DNA of 64,000 bases from Candidatus Zhuqueibacterota bacterium (GTDB taxonomy: Bacteria; Zhuqueibacterota; Zhuqueibacteria; Residuimicrobiales; Oceaniaggregativiventaceae), in the NCBI GenBank assembly GCA_014728115.1, contig WJME01000210.1:1-64000 (forward strand), given 5' to 3'. The translations under genes were made by a program, and so were the position numbers. The notes beneath the pieces are model-generated. The model made no database searches. It had not been told where the DNA came from and saw only the letters and a program-made list of their open reading frames with translations. Below are positions 9,334 to 18,590 of the stretch, in pieces (within the stretch, counting starts at the first letter, position 1; every line of letters starts with the position of its first letter).

Positions 9334-10410
9334 CTATTGGCGATAAGAAGGGTTGGTGTCGAGCTGGGGTAGGAATTTCGTATAGAGGTCAATTAAGGTG
9401 GTCATGACATTCTTGACATCATGATCCCGCACAAAATTCAAACCGTTTTTTGTGAGGCAATGTTGTAAAGAGACATCTGCAACCAGTTGCTTGATGGTTT
9501 TTTCGATTTGAGAAATCGCCCCCGGAGCCACAAACAACACCTGATGTCCATCTGTTAATCGACTCAATCCACCCACAGGGGTGGTGATGACCGGACAGCC
9601 ACATGCCATTGCCTCTAAAACAACCATGGGAAATCCTTCACTATAAGAGGGAAGGACCAAAGCGCAACAGGATTGGTATAAGGATAACTTTTTCTCATAT
9701 CCAACCCATTCGTTTATCTCAATGTCATTTTCCAGACCCCTTTTTCGGATCACTTTGCGTAAATATGCAATATCTCCATCGCCGGCGCACGTCAGACGAA
9801 CCTTTTGAGGGCCGTTGTTAATATTGGAAACGGCCTGGATCAGATCGAACAATCCCTTGCCCTTTGAAAACAATCCCAAAAAAAGTAGCGTGTTTTTTCT
9901 GGGGGAATTGCCAGGCCGGTATCGTTCCAGATCAATAGGATTGGGCAAATGAATCAACTCCTGATGGGGCAATATTTTCCCAAAAGGCTCTATCAGGTCG
10001 GGATTGGCAAATCCCACACATTGACACGATTTTAATACGCCAAGTATAAATTTACGTTTCAACAACCCTGATTGCAGTATATAGTCATAAAAGTGACTCG
10101 GATGGATATTCAGAATCACCGGAAACCTCACAAGCTTGCACAGAGCGATATAAGGTATTTTGCGAAAAAAGCTGGCATCAGAAGAGCAATGAATATGAGC
10201 CAAACAGCGATACCGGAAATACCGTACAAAAGATATCCACTGCCATAGCGTTGAAACCCATCGCATGGAGCGTGATTGAGAACTGCAAGAGGGGTGGTAG
10301 ATAATGGAAGGATGATCAAAAAAGCCGGCATGGCTAAAGGTCGCGAGCACCGAGGCTACCCCTCCATGCCGGTTTAAAGATAATCCGATAACAATGACTT
10401 TAGATTTCAT
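9334..10410 (-). CDS. Glycosyltransferase family 4 (GT-B fold)
   Basis: Retaining glycosyltransferase of 358 residues, cytoplasmic, likely adding one sugar to the lipid-linked repeat unit of the exopolysaccharide. The N terminus carries the glycine-rich acceptor-side segment (NRHGGVASVLATF). The C-terminal nucleotide-sugar domain has the GT4 signature SEGFPMVVLEAMACGCPVIT with the EX7E pair, and an earlier GLFSKGKGLFDLI segment for donor phosphate binding. The start overlaps the stop of the upstream gene (ATGA), so translation is probably coupled. It is the last gene of the locus. Donor and acceptor sugars cannot be told. Confidence 0.88.
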   Translation of the reverse strand: MKSKVIVIGLSLNRHGGVASVLATFSHAGFFDHPSIIYHPSCSSQSRSMRWVSTLWQWISFVRYFRYRCLAHIHCSSDASFFRKIPYIALCKLVRFPVILNIHPSHFYDYILQSGLLKRKFILGVLKSCQCVGFANPDLIEPFGKILPHQELIHLPNPIDLERYRPGNSPRKNTLLFLGLFSKGKGLFDLIQAVSNINNGPQKVRLTCAGDGDIAYLRKVIRKRGLENDIEINEWVGYEKKLSLYQSCCALVLPSYSEGFPMVVLEAMACGCPVITTPVGGLSRLTDGHQVLFVAPGAISQIEKTIKQLVADVSLQHCLTKNGLNFVRDHDVKNVMTTLIDLYTKFLPQLDTNPSYRQ

Positions 10411-12938
10411 GGCAATGGCTTTACGATCATCCCGCTTGGGGGTTTAGGAGGAATCTGATCTTTATGCAATGAACAAACCAATTCTATATTATCAAAGGCA
10501 ACACGGTCATTAAAGGAACCCAGCCCGATTTTACCATAGGTCGATCCTACCCGCTCTGTCGAATATATTAAATGTTCAGCAAAATAAATATGCAATTGAT
10601 CCTTATCCAATTGAATCTTTATTTGATTGGGATGTTCTATTTCATTTTGAGCAGAAATTTTTTCTTCAACCACACGCTCACCGTTCTTGATTTCACTGAT
10701 CACGATATCATACGTATGATATTGAATATAGGTATAATTGAGTGAATCCAAATACCCATAAACAATCGCATAATCCGCATAAGGATCGAGCGCGAGATCT
10801 TCCAATGATTGAGCTTGACAGCTAAAGGTAAAATCCGGACTCGAAAATTGGCTGTCCGCAACAAGAATGATTTCGGCTAACCTTTTCCCTTCTTGTGCAA
10901 CATCCTGTGGCATCTCCAATAAAAGCCGAGGATTTGAGGTGTTTTCGATTTTCCACCGCGAGGGATGCATAGGCTGCCATCGGGTGTCCAAGGGCTGGTT
11001 AAAATCATCGGAAAAGGGTGAAATAATAGTAAACTCTACCGGATCTGTCATGGCAATGGGATTGAGCTTGGTGGTGCGATCATAAATATTATCAAGCAGC
11101 AGAGAATAGTTGGATCCCTTTTGTAATTCGCTTGTCTGTATCGTCACATACATCCCGTCTTTTGAGCAAGCGAGGTCCAGCACCTGAAATCCCGAGGAGA
11201 TATAATTACTTGCATTTTCGGCAGAAGAGACTTCAACCGGTTCGGAATATCCCAGTAATAGGGCAGTATTCGACAGGATCTGCAATGTCATTAAAGAGGG
11301 TGGCTCATCATCTTCAGCGGTTCTGAATGATAGTTGCACCGCACGTTCCGAGACCAATCGAGATTTATCGACACTAAAAACCTGATAAAAATAACTATGA
11401 TCCGGCACAAGCAGAGAATCGATAAACACGGTATCCTGCACATCTCCGATCAAAACACCATCGCGATAAATCCTGTAAAATATAGCGCCATCCCCATCAG
11501 AAGCGGGATCGGGCTTTGTCCATACCAAACGCACTCGAGTGGGTCCCATAGTTTCGGCTTTCAGGCTCGAGGGTTCATTCGGCGGAATATCATCGATTTC
11601 TGAAGACTGGTCATTCAATTCTAGCATATAAACATCAGCAATGTCATAAATAAAAGTGCTGCGGAAAAGAATCCGGTCACCCTGCCGATTGACAACAGCA
11701 TCGGGCTGCCAATATTTTTCGATCTTGCCCTCGATGCGTCGCGAACGGTGATGTACAAGTCGGTTGACATTCTGGGAACCATCACTGGGAATTTGAACAA
11801 TCTCTCCCCAAAACGGTGCCCAGCCATCCAGCAATGGATTTTCAACACGGGGATAAAAAGAGACAAAAACATTATCCCCCCCTGTAACCGAATGACACGC
11901 AGACATGACCTGTGGAGCCCATGGATCCATTCGCAATAAAAGCCTGATATAGCCATCGGATAATCTAATAGAGATCACATCTCCCGGATTGACCCCATAA
12001 GAGGAAAAGAACTCTGGAAATGCAAACCCAGCAACGGTATAAATGACTTCATGACCAAATGAATCGATACCGAGTTCCCAGTGAATAATATCGGGATAAA
12101 CCTGACGCTGAAAATTCCATTCTTTATCGTAAACTTCAATGCCATGTCCGCGCTGCAAAGAGGGTTTTGTTGACCAACAAACCACCACATACTTGCCGCT
12201 GGGTGAGATTGCTGCATAATCCAATCCCTCGGCCGATCCATTGGCTCCCAATGTCCCTAGATTGAAGGTGCTGACAGGATATTTGATGTCATCGATCAGA
12301 TCGTATACAAAAATCTCTTTCGCGTCACCGTCAAGAACCCAATACCGGCCATCATCAGAGAGGTCACCCTCACCTCCTGCCGGTCCGATAGCTGTATATT
12401 CGCTAAACTTTCGCAGGACCGTATAATTCATCGTTTGAACGTCATAGAGGCGAATTTCATTGCCATGGTATTTGTAAAAATGTGTATTGGGGTCGAAACT
12501 GATCTTTTGACCGTTTTGGGTATAATGGCCTGCAAGGGCCCAACGAATCCACCAGGGCTGCATATTGTTGGTACCCAGCGATTTTAACCGTTCTCCAGTA
12601 CGGCCGTTGTATAAATACGCAGCGAGCTTGCGCTCACCATCGATCCAGATCGCTTCGGTGGTGATAAAGAGTGAACCATCCTTGTTAAAAACAGAAACTT
12701 CAGAGTTGTTAAAATACCCTCCCAGCACATCATTGCCAAACTCATGGCTATTGGTAATTCGGGTGACACGGGTATTAAACACCGGATCGATATAATGATC
12801 ACCCACAGTTTGAGGAGGTTCAAACGTAGCATAATCTGGGGGAACCAGTTTTTCTCTTCCGGTTACCCCTTGGGCCAAACAAAATCCAAAAGTTGCTAAA
12901 ATGAAAAGGTTTGCAATGTGATAGATCTTTATATTCAC
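10407..12938 (-). CDS. Large secreted protein: beta-propeller-like region, fibronectin III, LamG-like C terminus
   Basis: An 843-residue exported protein (signal peptide 1-22, ending CLAQ). About residues 40-450 look like a WD40/TolB-type propeller, with recurring blades such as SDDGRYWVLDGDAKEIFVYD and ISPSGKYVVVCWS. Residues about 460-560 form a fibronectin type III domain (EPSSLKAETMGPTRVRLVWT), then a bacterial Ig-like segment (about 565-650). The last 190 residues resemble a concanavalin/LamG-type jelly roll that could bind sugar (PDFTFSCQAQS, YGKIGLGSFNDRVAFDNIEL). No NYPNPFNP sorting domain is present. It lies inside the exopolysaccharide locus, 22 bases after the BNR-repeat gene and coupled to the following GT4, so a role in binding, anchoring or trimming the polymer is plausible. 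Domain calls are by eye. Confidence 0.75.
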   Translation of the reverse strand: MNIKIYHIANLFILATFGFCLAQGVTGREKLVPPDYATFEPPQTVGDHYIDPVFNTRVTRITNSHEFGNDVLGGYFNNSEVSVFNKDGSLFITTEAIWIDGERKLAAYLYNGRTGERLKSLGTNNMQPWWIRWALAGHYTQNGQKISFDPNTHFYKYHGNEIRLYDVQTMNYTVLRKFSEYTAIGPAGGEGDLSDDGRYWVLDGDAKEIFVYDLIDDIKYPVSTFNLGTLGANGSAEGLDYAAISPSGKYVVVCWSTKPSLQRGHGIEVYDKEWNFQRQVYPDIIHWELGIDSFGHEVIYTVAGFAFPEFFSSYGVNPGDVISIRLSDGYIRLLLRMDPWAPQVMSACHSVTGGDNVFVSFYPRVENPLLDGWAPFWGEIVQIPSDGSQNVNRLVHHRSRRIEGKIEKYWQPDAVVNRQGDRILFRSTFIYDIADVYMLELNDQSSEIDDIPPNEPSSLKAETMGPTRVRLVWTKPDPASDGDGAIFYRIYRDGVLIGDVQDTVFIDSLLVPDHSYFYQVFSVDKSRLVSERAVQLSFRTAEDDEPPSLMTLQILSNTALLLGYSEPVEVSSAENASNYISSGFQVLDLACSKDGMYVTIQTSELQKGSNYSLLLDNIYDRTTKLNPIAMTDPVEFTIISPFSDDFNQPLDTRWQPMHPSRWKIENTSNPRLLLEMPQDVAQEGKRLAEIILVADSQFSSPDFTFSCQAQSLEDLALDPYADYAIVYGYLDSLNYTYIQYHTYDIVISEIKNGERVVEEKISAQNEIEHPNQIKIQLDKDQLHIYFAEHLIYSTERVGSTYGKIGLGSFNDRVAFDNIELVCSLHKDQIPPKPPSGMIVKPLP

Positions 12939-12960
12939 CTCGACCGCCTCCCGTAAATCC

Positions 12961-15168
12961 TCAGCGAGTTAAGACCATTTTTCGCATTTTGGTAAATCCT
13001 GCTGAGGTCATACGATAAAAATAAACTCCGCTGGCCAATGGATTGCCACGAGTATCTGTGCCATCCCATGTAATCGAGTATTGACCAGGGGAAAATTGCT
13101 TGTTAACGAGTTGGGTTACCTTGTTACCCAGCAAATCAAAAACCGCAATATCGATCGTGGCTGGATCAGCCACTGAGAACCGGATTTCTGTTGCTGGATT
13201 AAAAGGGTTCGGATAATTTTGCTCCAGAGAAAATCTGACAGGTTGTTGTGTCGTCCTTTCCCGCACAGAGGTTGCTGTTTGATTCATTTTATAGACACCT
13301 GTCAGGGTTCCGGCATAAATGACATTCGTCTTTTTGGGATCCACTGACAGGGTAGCGATTTCAAACTCTTCCAGACCAGTGATCAACAATGTCCACAGAT
13401 CACCGCCATTACTACTTTTATAGACACCTCCCAAGAGTGTACCGGCATATAAAATTTGAGAATCAGAAGGATCGATCGCAAAAGATTTTACCACAAGATC
13501 CCCTAAACCATTGATCTGTTGTTTCCAGCTCACCGCACCGTCATTCGAACGAAACACTCCTCCTCCCCATGTCGCAGCATAGATCACCAGAGGGTTGGTC
13601 GGGTCGACAATGAGCTGACGAATTTCATTTGCGGTGATTCCATTGGTGGCCTGAAACCAACTGGCGCCACCATTAACGGATTTGAATACGCCGCTATTTT
13701 GAGTTCCGGCATACACGGTATTCGAATTATAGGGGTCGATCGCCAGAGTACGCACCTGCAGATCGGATAATCCCGTATTCATAGGGCTCCAATTCGCGCC
13801 CTGATTAAGGGTCTTAAAAACACCTCCCAGAGTTGCACAATAGAGAACATTGGAATTCAAGGGATCGATGATCAGATCCCGTACCTGGGTATCGGTCATG
13901 CCGGTTTTCAATTGGGTCCAGATAGAAGAACCAGAAACGAATTTATAGACTCCGCTCCGCCAAACAGCGGCATAAAGAGTACCGGGCTGATTGCGATCTG
14001 CAATTATTTTTTCGACCAATAGATTGCGGAATCCGTTGTTCATCGGGCTCCAATCCTGGCCTCCGTTAGCGCTCTTGAAAACACCCGCACCACTGACACC
14101 CGCATAAACGACATTCTCCTGAGCCGGATCGGGGAGTATTGACCGCACATCGGCATTCTTTAGCCCCTGGTTGCTGGGCTCCCAGGTAAAGCCTCCGTTC
14201 GAGGTGATATATACACCAGCGCCTGCGCTGCCGGCAATGACGGTTTGGTTTTTATTGGGCGCAACGGTTAAACAATTCAAATATTCATTTTCGATTCCCG
14301 AATTGAATTGACTATTCCACATCAAGCCACCATTAGTGCTTTTGAACAGACCCCCACCTTGTGACGCAGCATAAATAATCGCAGGATTGACCGGATCCAG
14401 TTCAAGATCATAAATCATCTTATTGGTCAAACCATTGACTGAGGGAAGCCAGCTATCCCCTCTGTTTGGAGACCGGAACACACCATCATTGGTAGCAATC
14501 ATCACCTGGTTGTTTGTTAGGATCACATCATGAACTTTCATCGCTTTCTCACTTTGGCTCAATCCGATATTGATGTCTTGCCAATAATTGACATTCGGAC
14601 TCTTGCGAAACATTCCATCACCATTTGTGCCGACAAAAAGAGTAGAGTCCTGGGGATCATATATCACAGATGTGAGATCAAGACTTTTCAAGGAATCAGA
14701 ATCAAACAATATCCAGCTGTCACTTCCATCAAGAGACTCGAACAGCCCAAAATCAGAAGCGAGAAACATATGGTTGGCATTGCTTTTGTCAAACTCGATG
14801 TCACGAATATTTACGGTGATCAAACCGTTGTTGGCTTCAGTCCAGGTGATACCCCCATCTGTACTTTTGAAAAAGCCGGTGATTTCAGTTCCAACGAACA
14901 CGACATTTTTTTGTTCCGGGTGAGTTTCAATAACTTGTATTTGCTGGCCATACAATCCGGTGTTACTGGCAAACCATGTCATTCCCCCATCATTGGACTT
15001 CCAGACGCCTTTATCGGCCAGACCGAGATAAACATCGCTGCTACTATTGGCAGCAAATGCGACAGAGACAACGTCGCCTGCAAATGGTCCCATATTCATC
15101 CACACATCTGATTGAGCAAAACTCTGTGTTGAAATAACCATCCATAATGCTAGAAAAACTCTTTTCAT
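12961..15168 (-). CDS. Secreted BNR/sortilin-like beta-propeller repeat protein with type IX-style sorting domain
   Basis: A 735-residue exported protein. A signal peptide (1-18, ending SFAQ) is followed by about 14 tandem units of roughly 43 residues with the pattern DPxNxxVIYAGTxGGVFKSxNGG, then SW and NxGL. These are Asp-box (BNR) or VPS10-type propeller blades, as in exo-sialidases and sortilin-like proteins, but no catalytic set was recognised. The last 80 residues are a sorting domain (QNYPNPFNPATEIRFSV, VFDLLGNKV, WDGTDTRGNPLASGVYFYRM). The ATG at 15168 is chosen rather than 15174 because AAGGAG then lies 6 bases upstream instead of touching the codon. It is embedded between glycosyltransferase genes, so binding of the polysaccharide at the cell surface is a reasonable guess. 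Confidence 0.82.
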   Translation of the reverse strand: MKRVFLALWMVISTQSFAQSDVWMNMGPFAGDVVSVAFAANSSSDVYLGLADKGVWKSNDGGMTWFASNTGLYGQQIQVIETHPEQKNVVFVGTEITGFFKSTDGGITWTEANNGLITVNIRDIEFDKSNANHMFLASDFGLFESLDGSDSWILFDSDSLKSLDLTSVIYDPQDSTLFVGTNGDGMFRKSPNVNYWQDINIGLSQSEKAMKVHDVILTNNQVMIATNDGVFRSPNRGDSWLPSVNGLTNKMIYDLELDPVNPAIIYAASQGGGLFKSTNGGLMWNSQFNSGIENEYLNCLTVAPNKNQTVIAGSAGAGVYITSNGGFTWEPSNQGLKNADVRSILPDPAQENVVYAGVSGAGVFKSANGGQDWSPMNNGFRNLLVEKIIADRNQPGTLYAAVWRSGVYKFVSGSSIWTQLKTGMTDTQVRDLIIDPLNSNVLYCATLGGVFKTLNQGANWSPMNTGLSDLQVRTLAIDPYNSNTVYAGTQNSGVFKSVNGGASWFQATNGITANEIRQLIVDPTNPLVIYAATWGGGVFRSNDGAVSWKQQINGLGDLVVKSFAIDPSDSQILYAGTLLGGVYKSSNGGDLWTLLITGLEEFEIATLSVDPKKTNVIYAGTLTGVYKMNQTATSVRERTTQQPVRFSLEQNYPNPFNPATEIRFSVADPATIDIAVFDLLGNKVTQLVNKQFSPGQYSITWDGTDTRGNPLASGVYFYRMTSAGFTKMRKMVLTR

Positions 15169-15179
15169 CCTCATCTCCT

Positions 15180-17150
15180 TTAATGCGCTATGCGGTTTCC
15201 TCTGCTGGCAACTCTTTTAAATCCCTCTTTGAGTGTCATCCCAATGAACAGACTATTTAAGACGAGATATCGTTTCCATAGCCGTTTTGGTTCCTGACAC
15301 AGGCGGTAGAACCACTCGAGTCCATAATTTTGCATCCAAACGGGCGCACGTCTAGTCAAACCACCCAGAATATCGAAACTTCCTCCGACACCATGAATGA
15401 CTTTAACATGAAATCGATCGATATATTGTCTGACAAATTTTTCTTTCATGGGTGAACTCATACCCACCAGTAATACATCTGTTTCGGATTCAGCGATCTC
15501 CAGAATAGCAGAATCGATTTCCTGTTCGTCATTAAAATACCCGCATCGATAACCAGCGATTTGAATTCCAGGATACATCTGTCGCAAACGATCCACAGCT
15601 TTTTGAATGACCTGCGTTCTCGCCCCAAGCAAGTATAGCCGGTATCCCTTTTGTACCGACAATTCAAAAATGCGATACATCAGATCTGTACCATTCAACC
15701 GCCCTGGCAGCGGATTGCCAAATATTTTGGACACCCATACCACAGGGACACCATCAGCCCCTACCAAATCCGCTTTTCTGATAATGGCTGCCAGCTCTTC
15801 GTCCCATTGAGCTTTGACGAGTTTAGCTGCGTTTACAAGGACTATATGACGAGTTGTGTTTTGCCTTATTTGCGAATTGATCCAATCGACACAGCCTTCT
15901 AGATCACAAGCATCGACCGGAACTCCGAACATGTGAACGCGCCGTTGGGGTAAAGTCTGTTCTTGATTCACTTCAGCTCCTCGTTTTGAATCCATTATTA
16001 AGAGTTTTGTATACCCGTTTTCATAGGAGCTGATCATTGCTGACAAGGAGAATTTTTGCTGTGCATATTCTTTAGCATTCCTGGCCAACATTTGCTGCTT
16101 TTCGGGAGAATCGAGTAAATGAGTGAGTTCCTGAGCCAGAATTTCCGGGTGTTGTGGGGGGATCAGGATTCCGTTATGTCGATCAGTAATCCACTCTCGA
16201 TTACCATCAACATGGGTTAAGATCACCGGTTTTGCCATTGACATCGCTTCGATGATCGAATTGGGGCATCCCTCACTCTGCTTTGAGGTCAGTACAACCA
16301 CATCTATTATTTGAAGCCAATCGCCGATGCGGGATTGGTTGCCAGCAAAAATGACTCGATCGTCCAGAGAAAGACGTCGGGTCAGTTGTTCAAGATCGTC
16401 ACGCTCAGGACCATCACCGACCAAGATAAAATAACAATTGTTGCGCTTTGATGCAACGATTTCGGCTGCTTTTAAAAATGTTTGATGATCTTTTTGCGGA
16501 AAGAGTCGTGCGATCATGCCGACAACGGATGAGTTTATATTAAGACCTATCTCTTGTTTAAATTGACGTGCCAAGCCGTTGCTTTTAAGACGATCCAGAT
16601 CGATTCCGTTGGGTATCATACTTGTCAGTTTCGATGGAACACCCAACGATTCTGCAAATCTCTTTCCTGCCAGGCTATTGGCAACGATCCAATCGGCTTT
16701 TCTGTTGGTAAAATGCTCTATTGCATGATACAATCTGCTGCCCGCTGAAGAATACACAGGCTGACTGTTGCGCTCTGAAACCACCACCTTGCAACGATTC
16801 ATGCGACCCAGAATCCAGGCAAAAAACCGTGCCGACACATTGATGCCATGGATAATGTCGATTCGATGCCGACGTATCCAAAAATGGAGGGGGAGGATAA
16901 ACCGAAAATCCAGGGCATGTCTTTTTTCGAGTTCCAAATATTCGATGTCGAGTTCCCGGAGCATTTTACTGCACCCTAAACTGCTGTACAGCGTTACCAC
17001 ATGGACACAAAACCGGGAGCGATCCAATCCCTTGATCAAATTGATCAATTGAATTTCTGCTCCGCCGGTAGACAGGGAAGGAATCAGAAACAATAACTGG
17101 ATTTTCTGGTTTCCAGCGTATAGATATGGATTTATGCTGTTATCAGGCAT
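15180..17150 (-). CDS. Bifunctional glycosyltransferase: GT4 fused to GT26 (WecG/TagA/CpsF)
   Basis: A 656-residue fusion. Residues about 15-380 are a GT4 enzyme (FLIPSLSTGGAEIQLINLI, then SEGCPNSIIEAMSMAKPVIL with the EX7E pair). Residues about 405-650 are a complete WecG/TagA/CpsF domain (HMFGVPVDACDLEGCVDWIN, KADLVGADGVPVVW with the conserved Asp, LLGARTQVIQKAVDRL, then GVGGSFDILGG). GT26 enzymes add N-acetylmannosaminuronate, N-acetylmannosamine or glucose as an early sugar onto a lipid-linked acceptor, and the GT4 part would add a neighbouring sugar. The 8-base overlap with the upstream sulfatase-like gene indicates coupling. The two halves are usually separate genes. No frameshift was seen, and the linker (about 380-405) is continuous. 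Confidence 0.9.
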   Translation of the reverse strand: MPDNSINPYLYAGNQKIQLLFLIPSLSTGGAEIQLINLIKGLDRSRFCVHVVTLYSSLGCSKMLRELDIEYLELEKRHALDFRFILPLHFWIRRHRIDIIHGINVSARFFAWILGRMNRCKVVVSERNSQPVYSSAGSRLYHAIEHFTNRKADWIVANSLAGKRFAESLGVPSKLTSMIPNGIDLDRLKSNGLARQFKQEIGLNINSSVVGMIARLFPQKDHQTFLKAAEIVASKRNNCYFILVGDGPERDDLEQLTRRLSLDDRVIFAGNQSRIGDWLQIIDVVVLTSKQSEGCPNSIIEAMSMAKPVILTHVDGNREWITDRHNGILIPPQHPEILAQELTHLLDSPEKQQMLARNAKEYAQQKFSLSAMISSYENGYTKLLIMDSKRGAEVNQEQTLPQRRVHMFGVPVDACDLEGCVDWINSQIRQNTTRHIVLVNAAKLVKAQWDEELAAIIRKADLVGADGVPVVWVSKIFGNPLPGRLNGTDLMYRIFELSVQKGYRLYLLGARTQVIQKAVDRLRQMYPGIQIAGYRCGYFNDEQEIDSAILEIAESETDVLLVGMSSPMKEKFVRQYIDRFHVKVIHGVGGSFDILGGLTRRAPVWMQNYGLEWFYRLCQEPKRLWKRYLVLNSLFIGMTLKEGFKRVASRGNRIAH

Positions 17151-18579
17151 ATCCCAGGGCTTTCATTTTCTCCCATGTCTCTTTATCAAAGTCTTCCTGT
17201 TGACTGTTTGCCACATGCGGTTTTAATGACCCAAGCCACTCATCCAATCGTTTTTTCATCTCCAGCGCTCTCTCTTTATCATCAGAATAGCGATTCACGC
17301 TTTCAGACGGATCCTGCTTGAGATTAAAAAATTCGTGCCGGTGATCTGACGAATGAATCAATTTCTCATCGCGCGTTTGAATGGATGTCAAAGAACGAAA
17401 AAATTGTTTAAATTCATCTTTATCAATATCTTTTCTGCGTACAAGCCAACGATCTACCATACGCTCGGGATTGTCGTACTGACAGAATGCCGCTTCACGC
17501 GTCGATTCATTCAGAAAAGATTGTCCTTGATTTTCATTTTTGTAATCCCACGGTATATTCAATCCTTCATAAATTGTGGGTGCGAGATCGACATTTTGAA
17601 CCAAGTCTCTATTATTTTGAGCCTTAGGAAACCACTCCGGGAACCTTATCATCAAAGGAACCTTGATCAGTCCGTTATATATGCAGAAAGCGTGCCATAA
17701 ATAACCGTTTTCCCCCATCGATTCACCATGATCGGCTGTAAAAATGATCAGTGTATTATCAAGCAATTTAGAATCCGCTAGCCAGTCAAATAATTGGCCC
17801 AGTCGATAATCAAGGTAAGCGATTTCCCCGTCATAGAGTTCGGTATAGGCATTGATCTCTTTTTGACTGAATTGTTTACGTCCGGCAAAAAACCCGATAT
17901 GATCGAAATCGAGATACTTGTACTGGGAAAACCAGGAACCTGAAAAATAGCGGCGACGGTAGGGTAATGGCGGAAAATAAATCGAATGGGGTTCCTGATA
18001 ATGCACAAAAAGAAAAAATGGATGCTCGCCCTGATTCAGGATGTGCTGTCGGATACTATGGTTCGTCGCCTCGGCCCCATCATCCCGTTTTAATCCCGCA
18101 GACGGCCGATAAAAGTCGAGTATATCTTTGATCATCATTCGCTGGGACAACGAAAGAGGTACCGGGAACCGGGAGGATTTACCCGCTCTGGTGCGGGAAC
18201 CGGATTGCAGGACACCCTTGTAATAGTACTTGTCAAATCCTCTTGTCAAACCCGTTTTATCGGTGATATAAAGATTATTTGAAAAAATCGCAGTGGAATA
18301 ACCGATCCCTGACAATCTTTCTGCGAGGGTAGGAATGTCGTCATCCAGGTAGTATCGGGCATTCGTGAATCCATGACTCACCGGGTACAAGCCGGTAAGC
18401 ATCGATGATACAGAAGCACCTGTCCATGCAGCAGCGGAAATAGCCTGATCAAAGAAAACACTCGTTTCTGCCAATCGGCACAAGTTCGGTGTCGTCTCTT
18501 TTTTATACCCATATAAGGACATATGATCTGCACGAAGACTATCGACTGAGATAAATAATATATTTGGTTTCTTTTGCAT
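17143..18579 (-). CDS. Sulfatase-fold (alkaline phosphatase superfamily) hydrolase or transferase without formylglycine motif
   Basis: A 478-residue protein of the sulfatase/phosphodiesterase fold without signal peptide or membrane helices. Metal-site residues are present: FISVDSLRADHMSLYGY (Asp13) and IIFTADHGESMGENG. The position that holds the formylglycine Cys or Ser in true sulfatases (CxPSR) reads TGASV, with Thr53 as the aligned nucleophile. Such a Thr is used by phosphoethanolamine and phosphoglycerol transferases of this superfamily, so a phospho-transfer or phosphodiesterase reaction on the polysaccharide or its lipid carrier fits better than sulfate removal. A GAGG ribosome site precedes the ATG. 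It sits between two glycosyltransferase genes. Confidence 0.82.
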   Translation of the reverse strand: MQKKPNILFISVDSLRADHMSLYGYKKETTPNLCRLAETSVFFDQAISAAAWTGASVSSMLTGLYPVSHGFTNARYYLDDDIPTLAERLSGIGYSTAIFSNNLYITDKTGLTRGFDKYYYKGVLQSGSRTRAGKSSRFPVPLSLSQRMMIKDILDFYRPSAGLKRDDGAEATNHSIRQHILNQGEHPFFLFVHYQEPHSIYFPPLPYRRRYFSGSWFSQYKYLDFDHIGFFAGRKQFSQKEINAYTELYDGEIAYLDYRLGQLFDWLADSKLLDNTLIIFTADHGESMGENGYLWHAFCIYNGLIKVPLMIRFPEWFPKAQNNRDLVQNVDLAPTIYEGLNIPWDYKNENQGQSFLNESTREAAFCQYDNPERMVDRWLVRRKDIDKDEFKQFFRSLTSIQTRDEKLIHSSDHRHEFFNLKQDPSESVNRYSDDKERALEMKKRLDEWLGSLKPHVANSQQEDFDKETWEKMKALGYA

Positions 18580-18590
18580 AAGACCTCAAT

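Noticed and set aside
9186-10410. tRNA-Leu as an integration site for the EPS locus
   Set aside because: No integrase was found and no copy of the tRNA 3' end was noticed at the other end of the locus; the locus reads as resident.
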